Assembly: GCA_027318945.1 (NCBI GenBank)
Contig: DAHVOF010000133.1
Coordinates: forward strand, 1 to 5,094
Direction of reading: 5' to 3'
Length of the DNA: 5,094 nucleotides
Origin: Actinomycetota bacterium
Lineage (GTDB): Bacteria; Actinomycetota; Acidimicrobiia; Acidimicrobiales; Acidimicrobiaceae
The position numbers were made by a program, and so were the translations under genes. Shown here one piece after another: positions 1 to 4,013 of this stretch (its first letter is position 1; the number at the start of each line of letters is the position of its first letter). The notes beneath the pieces were generated by a model. That model made no database searches. It worked only from the letters and a program-made list of their open reading frames with translations, and was not told the origin of the DNA.

Positions 1-537
1 GGGAAGGTGCTACTTTTCGGCTCGGAGGCGTTGGTTCATGAGGCTGAAAATCACGGGCTGAAAGTCCTACCGACGGAGCGCGGCCACGAGGCGGATGTGG
101 TCCTCGTGGCGCGCACGCCGTCATTCGACTACAACGATATGACGGCTGGATTGCGAGCGCTGCGAGAAGGTGCCGGCTTCATAACTTCCAGCATGGCCAG
201 GGCCATCCCATCAAAGGACGGGGTGGTTCCTGGGACTGGGGCCACTACGACTTCCATGGCGTTTGCTTCGAGAAGACGTGCGGTCACAGCTGGAAAGCCG
301 AGCATGCTCGCTGCTCGAACATGCCTTCAGATCGCAGGCTTCGACCGGAAGGATACCGCATTCGTGGGCGATGATGTTGAGTTGGACATTGCCACGGCTA
401 AGCGAGTCCAGTCCTTTTCGATCCTGGTGCTCAGCGGAGCTACCAGACCGGGCGACGTCGGCGGGATAAACCCGCGGCTGACGCCTGACCTAGTGGTGAA
501 TTCGGTGGCCGATATAGCACCGATGTTGTGGAGTTGA
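1..537 (+). CDS. HAD-superfamily subfamily IIA phosphatase (NagD / 4-nitrophenylphosphatase type), 5'-truncated
   Basis: The frame is open from base 1 (GKVLLFGSEAL...), so the GTG at base 7 is internal and the real start lies left of the window. The missing part should contain the nucleophile motif DxDGT. Numbering codons from base 1, the visible part reads as the cap end and C-terminal core of a HAD-IIA enzyme. It has a VPGTGA turn near 76-81, the motif III lysine in GKPS (Lys99), and motif IV FVGDDVELDI (about 121-130) with acidic metal ligands. The LVLSGATRPGD stretch and a C-terminal 'PDLVVNSVADIAPML' follow, ending exactly where NagD proteins normally end. Family members hydrolyse small phosphomonoesters such as nucleotides, sugar phosphates or aryl phosphates in the cytosol. 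At the usual family signature FIATNPD this protein has FITSSMA, losing the Asn and Asp. The next gene starts 358 bases downstream, so an operon with it is not shown. Substrate is unknown; an aryl phosphate would fit the neighbours but is inference. Confidence 0.88.
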   Translation, partial: GKVLLFGSEALVHEAENHGLKVLPTERGHEADVVLVARTPSFDYNDMTAGLRALREGAGFITSSMARAIPSKDGVVPGTGATTTSMAFASRRRAVTAGKPSMLAARTCLQIAGFDRKDTAFVGDDVELDIATAKRVQSFSILVLSGATRPGDVGGINPRLTPDLVVNSVADIAPMLWS

Positions 538-593
538 GTGCTCTAAGTGTCACATGATGCCGGGGGAGCCGCTTGAAAGGAGATCGTTTGGGT

Positions 594-607
594 AGTCTTT
601 TATGAGA
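594..607 (+). repeat. Short intergenic repeat, copy A
   Basis: AGTCTTTTATGAGA here matches AGTCCTTTATGAGA at 3989-4002 at 13 of 14 bases. The similarity continues weakly upstream, with a GGG and an AGGA at comparable distance if small gaps are allowed. In this copy the flanking AAAGGA (576-581) can pair with TCTTTT (596-601), with one G-U pair, so a weak hairpin analogous to copy B is possible. Function is unknown. Confidence 0.45.
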
Positions 608-630
608 TGGCCGAAATTTAATTGAATTGA

Positions 631-658
631 CCGTCATTTCCGCAGAGCGGAGTGACGG
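631..658. repeat. Strong imperfect inverted repeat / hairpin
   Basis: The outer arms CCGTCA (631-636) and TGACGG (653-658) are perfectly complementary. The inner arms TCCGC (639-643) and GCGGA (647-651) are too, around a 3-base loop AGA. Between inner and outer stems lie TT on one side and G on the other, which allows a G-U pair plus a one-base bulge. There is no T-run on the + strand side, so it is not a canonical intrinsic terminator. It resembles the CGTCATT-type palindromes scattered in intergenic DNA of many bacteria. It could also be an operator, or a terminator or mRNA-stabilising stem for the phosphatase gene. Confidence 0.6.
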
Positions 659-860
659 GAAACGCACTACCAGTTGAACATTTGTTGCTATTCGACAAGA
701 ACGGTTTGTGGCCTGTTTGTTGGCAGTTTGCAGGCGTCGGGTTTTGGTTTGGCTCGATGGGCTCGCCTCGCAAGAAGATAGATAAGTGTTCATATTGCTG
801 GTAGAAGGTCAGCTGGGGCCTTCCTGGGGTGCCTGTTACTGGTGTGAAGCGATGTGGCGT

Positions 861-874
861 GCCCAAGGTTGGGC
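861..874. promoter_or_regulatory. GC-rich dyad just upstream of the dikinase gene ribosome binding site
   Basis: GCCCAA and TTGGGC are perfect inverted repeats separated by GG. As RNA, GCCCA and TGGGC can form a 5-bp stem with loop AGGT, ending 10 bases before the G-run of the ribosome binding site. Its position suits either an operator-like protein site or a translational control stem. No regulator gene is present in the window to pair it with. Confidence 0.35.
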
Positions 875-882
875 GTGTCAAA

Positions 883-890
883 AAGGGGGG
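883..890 (+). promoter_or_regulatory. Ribosome binding site of the large dikinase subunit
   Basis: AAGGGGGG ends 5 bases before the ATG at 896. This sets the start at 896 rather than at the in-frame GTG at 854, which has no comparable site and would add 14 residues (MACPRLGVSKRGVD) that read as translated leader sequence. Confidence 0.75.
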
Positions 891-895
891 TGGAC

Positions 896-2740
896 ATGGC
901 CACCGAGCAACAGAAGGTTGTGCATCGATTTAAAAGTCCGTTCGATGTCGAAACTGCCGCGGGCGGTGAGGGTTGGGAGCAGATGTACCCGTATTACTTC
1001 CGGTTCTCCGAAGAGAACCGAGAGTGGGAAGACGGGATGCTGTGGTATCAGGATGGCGTGCACCATCCTGAAGTTCTTTATCCGTTCGATACAATTACTC
1101 ACGAGTGCTGGCGAACTGCGCTGGGCCAGTACAATTCGCGCATCTTTGCTATTCCGCCTGCTTACGGGATTGAGCAGCGGATTGTCAATGGCTACCTATA
1201 TATAGCCGCTGTGCCCGTCTCCTCCGAACAGAGGATGCAGGAGAGGGTAGAGGTGTTCATGCGGCGAGCTGGCAACTACTACCAAAATTGGGATCAGCTT
1301 TTCGACCGCTGGAAGATCAAGATGACCGATCTGATCGAAAAGCTGGAGAAGCTGGAGATCCCGCATCTTCCTCGCCTTGAGTCCGATGACATCGTGATGG
1401 AGGCTCGGGGCATCAGCTCCGGTTGGCGGCTGGTTGAAGCGTATAACACCATAATAGAGAACATGTTCGAAGCATGGCAGTATCACTTTGAAATGCTGAA
1501 CATAGGTTACGCTGCATTTCTCAACCTTTTCATGTTTTGCAAGCAGGCATTTCCTGGAATAAAGGACGACCTGATTGCCCAAATGGTTGCGGGTTCTGAG
1601 CTTCTGTTCTTCAGGCCCGACGATGAGCTCAAAAGACTTGCCCAGCTCGGTCTCGACCTCGGAATAGCCGACAAGCTCAGGTCGCCTCGTAAGCCGGAGG
1701 ATATCCTTGCGGATCTCCGACATGATCCAGCCGCAGACAAGTGGGTCGAGTCCCTGGATGAGATTTGGCATCCGTGGTTCTATTTCTCAAACGGAGCCGG
1801 CTTTTACCATCATCATCGCTCGTGGATCGACGATCTGACGGTACCGTGGGCTGCGCTGACCGGATACATCGACAGGTTGGAAAAGGGTGAAAACCTGAGC
1901 CGTCCAAAGCAGGAGATTCTCGATCGGAGAGAGAGGCTTACTTCGGAGTATCGTGAGTTGCTGCCGACAGACGGAGACAGGCTCGCATTCGACGAGAATA
2001 TCAACCTTGCGAGGTTGGTTGCTCCATATATCGAGGACCACAACTTCTACGTCGAACACTGGCACCACACGGTGTGGTGGAACAAGATTCGGGAGTTTGG
2101 AGACCGCCTAGTGGAGGGCGGATTCCTCGAAGACCGCGAAGACATGTTTTTCATGAATCGCTGGGAAATTGGCGAAGCCTTCGCGGATATGGTCGCTTCC
2201 TGGGCGTCTGGCGGACCTTCGGGTGGTCAGAAGATCTGGAAGAAAAAGGTAGCCGAGCGCAAGCAGATATTTAGCGCGCTCCATGAATGGGCTCCGCTTC
2301 CGGCACTTGGGCCTGTTCCTGAGGAGATAACTGAACCGTTCACGGTCATGCTTTGGGGCATCACTACCGAGCGTGTGCGGTCTTGGCTAGGTCTTGGCGC
2401 AGCGGTCGCTGAAAATGAGATCCAGGGCGTTCCTGCGTCGCCGGGAGTTGCCGAAGGTCGCGCGAGGGTCGTCCTCAGCTCGAATGAGATCAGCTTGATA
2501 GAACAGGGTGAGATTTTGATCTGCCCGATTACAGCTCCTTCTTGGGGGCCTGTGTTCTCCAAGGTACAAGCTGCCGTGTCCGACATTGGCGGCATGATGA
2601 GCCATGCGGCCATCGTTTCCCGCGAGTATGGGCTTCCCGCCGTGGTTGGCACCGGTACCGGAACAAGGCGGATAAAGACCGGTGACATGGTGCGCGTAGA
2701 TGGAAACACCGGAATGGTGACAATCCTGCCAAAGCAGTAA
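896..2740 (+). CDS. Split dikinase large subunit: substrate-binding region plus phosphohistidine (PEP-utilising mobile) domain, phenylphosphate synthase subunit 1-like
   Basis: The protein has 614 residues (about 70 kDa), is probably cytosolic, and shows no signal peptide or membrane segment. Residues 1-500 form a region not found in PEP synthase itself. It contains YPYYFRFSEENREWEDG near the N-terminus, a charged helix with coiled-coil character (137-164), an aromatic/His-rich stretch at 291-310 with three consecutive His (305-307), and DHNFYVEHWHH at 381-391. The last of these resembles a motif I associate with rifampin-phosphotransferase-like proteins. Residues 508-614 are the swivelling PEP-utilisers domain: GVPASPG (511-517) and GGMMSHAAIVSREYG, with the phosphorylated His at 570. 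The phosphoryl group passes from ATP, bound by the partner subunit, to this His and then to an acceptor. Size, architecture and His position match subunit 1 of Thauera phenylphosphate synthase, whose reported catalytic residue is His569 as I recall it. There is no ATP-grasp domain; the next gene supplies it, overlapping by one base. The acceptor is probably a phenolic hydroxyl, but related pairs may use others. Confidence 0.88.
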   Translation: MATEQQKVVHRFKSPFDVETAAGGEGWEQMYPYYFRFSEENREWEDGMLWYQDGVHHPEVLYPFDTITHECWRTALGQYNSRIFAIPPAYGIEQRIVNGYLYIAAVPVSSEQRMQERVEVFMRRAGNYYQNWDQLFDRWKIKMTDLIEKLEKLEIPHLPRLESDDIVMEARGISSGWRLVEAYNTIIENMFEAWQYHFEMLNIGYAAFLNLFMFCKQAFPGIKDDLIAQMVAGSELLFFRPDDELKRLAQLGLDLGIADKLRSPRKPEDILADLRHDPAADKWVESLDEIWHPWFYFSNGAGFYHHHRSWIDDLTVPWAALTGYIDRLEKGENLSRPKQEILDRRERLTSEYRELLPTDGDRLAFDENINLARLVAPYIEDHNFYVEHWHHTVWWNKIREFGDRLVEGGFLEDREDMFFMNRWEIGEAFADMVASWASGGPSGGQKIWKKKVAERKQIFSALHEWAPLPALGPVPEEITEPFTVMLWGITTERVRSWLGLGAAVAENEIQGVPASPGVAEGRARVVLSSNEISLIEQGEILICPITAPSWGPVFSKVQAAVSDIGGMMSHAAIVSREYGLPAVVGTGTGTRRIKTGDMVRVDGNTGMVTILPKQ

Positions 2741-3813
2741 TGGTGGAGGAGAATAAGTTGGAATACATATTGCCGCTCGAGGATTGCCATTCCCACTTTG
2801 CCGAGATGGTCGGCGGGAAGGCAATGGGATTGGGATCGCTGCTTCGCCAGCAGCTTCCCGTTCCCCCAGGATTTGCGGTGAGCACGCATGCGTACCGTGA
2901 ATTTGTAGAGACAACAGGCCTAGACCGTGAGATCGAGTCAACCCTCCGGCGTGCTACCACGCTGGAGGGCCAGCTAGAGGCGTCGGAAATGATACGGGGC
3001 CGTTTCGAGGAGTCGGAGCTTCAGGGGACGCTGTTCAAAGAGATAACGCAAGCCTACGAGCAGCTTGGACACGAGGGTTCGCTGCCGGTTGCAGTGCGGT
3101 CGAGCTCGGTAAGCGAAGATGCCGCCGAGGCTTCATTTGCTGGTGAGCACGACACTTACCTTTGGATTCGCGGTCCGGAAGCGGTGGCGAAAAATGTACT
3201 GCGCTGCTGGTCGAGCCTCTTTACGCCACAAGCGCTTTCATATTTTCACCAATTCAATCTTCGGCCGAATGAAACGGCGATGGGAGTTGTCGTGCAGTCA
3301 ATGGTCGCTGCGGAAGCGGCTGGAGTGATGATAACCATTGATCCGTTGACAGGCGATCGATCCCAGATCTCAATCGAAGGTTCCTGCGGTCTTGGCATTT
3401 CAGTGGTTGGCGGCGAAGTGACTCCGGATCGGTATTTCGTTGACAAAGTAACCCTCGAACTGCGATCAAGGATGATTTCACCAAAAGGCATTGCATATCA
3501 ATTTGATCCCGAGTTCGGTGACGTTCGCAGGGTTGAAATTCCTTTGGAGGAGCAGATGAGGCCGTGCATCTCTGATGAGGAGGTAATCGCGATCGCAAGG
3601 CTTGGCAAGCTCGTGGAGCGGACCCTTGGCACGGCACAGGACATCGAGTGGGCCATTGGGCCTGGCGAGTCCGGTGCCAGGGATATCCATCTCCTGCAAA
3701 CGCGGCCGGAGACGATTTGGCGCAATAAGCAAGTTGCGCCAATATCGAGCCCCAGTTCGTCTGTGATGAGCCGGCTCGTTGGAAACATGAGCGTGCCGAT
3801 GAGGATCGTTTAG
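2740..3813 (+). CDS. Split dikinase small subunit: ATP-grasp (PPDK/PEP synthase N-terminal) protein, phenylphosphate synthase subunit 2-like
   Basis: The protein has 357 residues (about 40 kDa) and is the ATP-binding half of a PEP-synthase-type enzyme, with neither the phosphohistidine domain nor the PEP/pyruvate barrel. Visible family motifs are VGGKAMGLG (24-32), PVPPGF (40-45), VAVRSSSVSEDAAEASFAG (117-135), VVVQSMV...GVMIT (183-199), EGSCGLG...GGEVTPDRY (213-232), QDIEWAI (300-306) and LLQTRPET (318-325). All landmarks of a complete, active ATP-grasp are present. It should split ATP into AMP, Pi and the phosphoryl group loaded onto His570 of the preceding protein. Residues 326-357 form a Ser-rich tail (PISSPSSS) beyond the usual domain end. 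The ATG overlaps the upstream stop as TAATG, implying translational coupling. An in-frame TTG at 2758 lies 6 bases after GGAGGAG and may be the real start, giving 351 residues. A standalone PEP synthase is excluded by the missing domains. Confidence 0.9.
   Translation: MVEENKLEYILPLEDCHSHFAEMVGGKAMGLGSLLRQQLPVPPGFAVSTHAYREFVETTGLDREIESTLRRATTLEGQLEASEMIRGRFEESELQGTLFKEITQAYEQLGHEGSLPVAVRSSSVSEDAAEASFAGEHDTYLWIRGPEAVAKNVLRCWSSLFTPQALSYFHQFNLRPNETAMGVVVQSMVAAEAAGVMITIDPLTGDRSQISIEGSCGLGISVVGGEVTPDRYFVDKVTLELRSRMISPKGIAYQFDPEFGDVRRVEIPLEEQMRPCISDEEVIAIARLGKLVERTLGTAQDIEWAIGPGESGARDIHLLQTRPETIWRNKQVAPISSPSSSVMSRLVGNMSVPMRIV
2745..2751 (+). promoter_or_regulatory. Strong ribosome binding site inside the small-subunit start region
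   Basis: GGAGGAG sits 6 bases before an in-frame TTG at 2758, while the ATG at 2740 has only weak purine content upstream. Either the ATG is used by stop-start coupling, or ribosomes load here and start at TTG. The first six codons of the longer form (MVEENK) lie before any conserved motif and do not settle the question. Confidence 0.5.
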
Positions 3814-3931
3814 CCGCAATTTCGTACGTGGTAAGTGGACATTAGGTGTTCCGTCGTGGTTTGAATGGATTTTGGTTGGCATGATCTGGTCTTCCAAAAG
3901 AACCAATGAACCCTTTAGAAAGTTTCCTCGT

Positions 3932-3958
3932 TTGCCTCCCTGCGCGTTCTTTTATAAG
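3932..3958 (+). promoter_or_regulatory. Possible sigma70-type promoter for the membrane protein gene
   Basis: TTGCCT (3932-3937) resembles a -35 box and TATAAG (3953-3958) a -10 box, but the spacer is only 15 bases, shorter than the usual 16-18. Transcription from here would give a leader of about 50 bases containing the 3977-3994 hairpin. The evidence is weak. Confidence 0.3.
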
Positions 3959-3976
3959 GGGGGCTCCAACTCCGCT

Positions 3977-3994
3977 AGGACTCGTGGGAGTCCT
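3977..3994 (+). terminator. Perfect 7-bp hairpin, weak terminator or leader stem
   Basis: AGGACTC (3977-3983) pairs perfectly with GAGTCCT (3988-3994) around a GTGG loop. Only TTTA-type sequence follows, so the T-tract is poor for an intrinsic terminator. It ends a few bases before the ribosome binding site of the membrane protein gene, where it could equally affect translation. ACTCC (3969-3973) can alternatively pair with GGAGT (3987-3991), which would exclude this stem. Confidence 0.4.
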
Positions 3995-4002
3995 TTATGA
4001 GA
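3989..4002 (+). repeat. Short intergenic repeat, copy B
   Basis: AGTCCTTTATGAGA matches copy A at 594-607 at 13 of 14 bases. Here it overlaps the right arm of the hairpin and runs into the ribosome binding site of the membrane protein gene. Confidence 0.45.
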
Positions 4003-4007
4003 GGAAG
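4000..4007 (+). promoter_or_regulatory. Ribosome binding site of the membrane protein gene
   Basis: AGAGGAAG ends 6 bases before the ATG at 4014 and supports that start. The protein begins with a soluble, acidic stretch before its first membrane helix. Confidence 0.7.
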
Positions 4008-4013
4008 TGTTCG

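Larger units (their letters stand above)
538..895. other. Intergenic region without a supported gene, structured leader or regulatory region
   Basis: This 358-base gap separates the phosphatase gene from the dikinase pair. No frame on either strand has a start with a ribosome binding site and a plausible protein; the longest minus-strand frames are arginine/serine/proline-rich and lack a Shine-Dalgarno site. It contains a Shine-Dalgarno-like AAAGGAGAT at 576-584 that serves no lasting frame, a 14-base repeat shared with the second intergenic region (594-607), a tandem ATTGA pair (621-630), a strong hairpin (631-658), a direct repeat CTGGGG at 813-818 and 824-829 (11 bases apart, about one helical turn), and a dyad at 861-874. 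I see no convincing sigma70 or sigma54 promoter. The region is long and structured enough to be a regulated leader, but no known riboswitch was recognised. Confidence 0.6.
3814..4013. other. Intergenic regulatory region between the dikinase pair and the membrane protein gene
   Basis: This 200-base gap contains no gene. It holds an inverted repeat TTTTGG (3870-3875) / CCAAAA (3894-3899) and a second pairing TTGGTT (3872-3877) / AACCAA (3901-3906) that compete for the same left arm. It also holds a possible promoter near 3932-3958, a perfect hairpin at 3977-3994 and copy B of a short repeat. No CBS-domain third subunit of the phenylphosphate synthase type is encoded here. Confidence 0.6.

Noticed and set aside
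576..616. Small gene behind the Shine-Dalgarno-like AAAGGAGAT
   Set aside because: The TTG at 588 and the ATGs at 602 and 607 all run into a stop within a few codons, so no protein is supported.
720..733. Sigma54-like TTGGCA...TTGCA sequence
   Set aside because: The GG and GC elements are several bases too close for a sigma54 promoter, which needs about ten bases between them.
440..881. Minus-strand frames in the first intergenic region (440-793 and 618-881)
   Set aside because: Neither has a Shine-Dalgarno site. Their products are low-complexity and Arg/Ser/Pro-rich, one runs into the conserved end of the phosphatase gene, and both cross the hairpin at 631-658.
1196..1771. Minus-strand open frame of 191 codons
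   Set aside because: It is entirely antisense to the large subunit. No family resemblance is visible, and the plus-strand frame is better supported.
2227..2889. Minus-strand open frame of 220 codons
   Set aside because: It lies opposite the phosphohistidine domain and the start of the ATP-grasp gene, which show clear family motifs. The antisense product has no recognisable domain and is a shadow.
2740..3813. Conventional PEP synthase or PPDK gene broken by a frameshift
   Set aside because: The PEP-binding barrel is absent, the phosphohistidine domain sits in the upstream gene in reversed order, and both frames have intact starts, stops and motifs. This is a true split enzyme, not a damaged one.
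742..3880. TTTTGGTTTGGC (742-753) and TTTTGGTTGGC (3870-3880) as a second shared intergenic motif
   Set aside because: The match is short, T/G-rich and needs a gap, so chance is a sufficient explanation.
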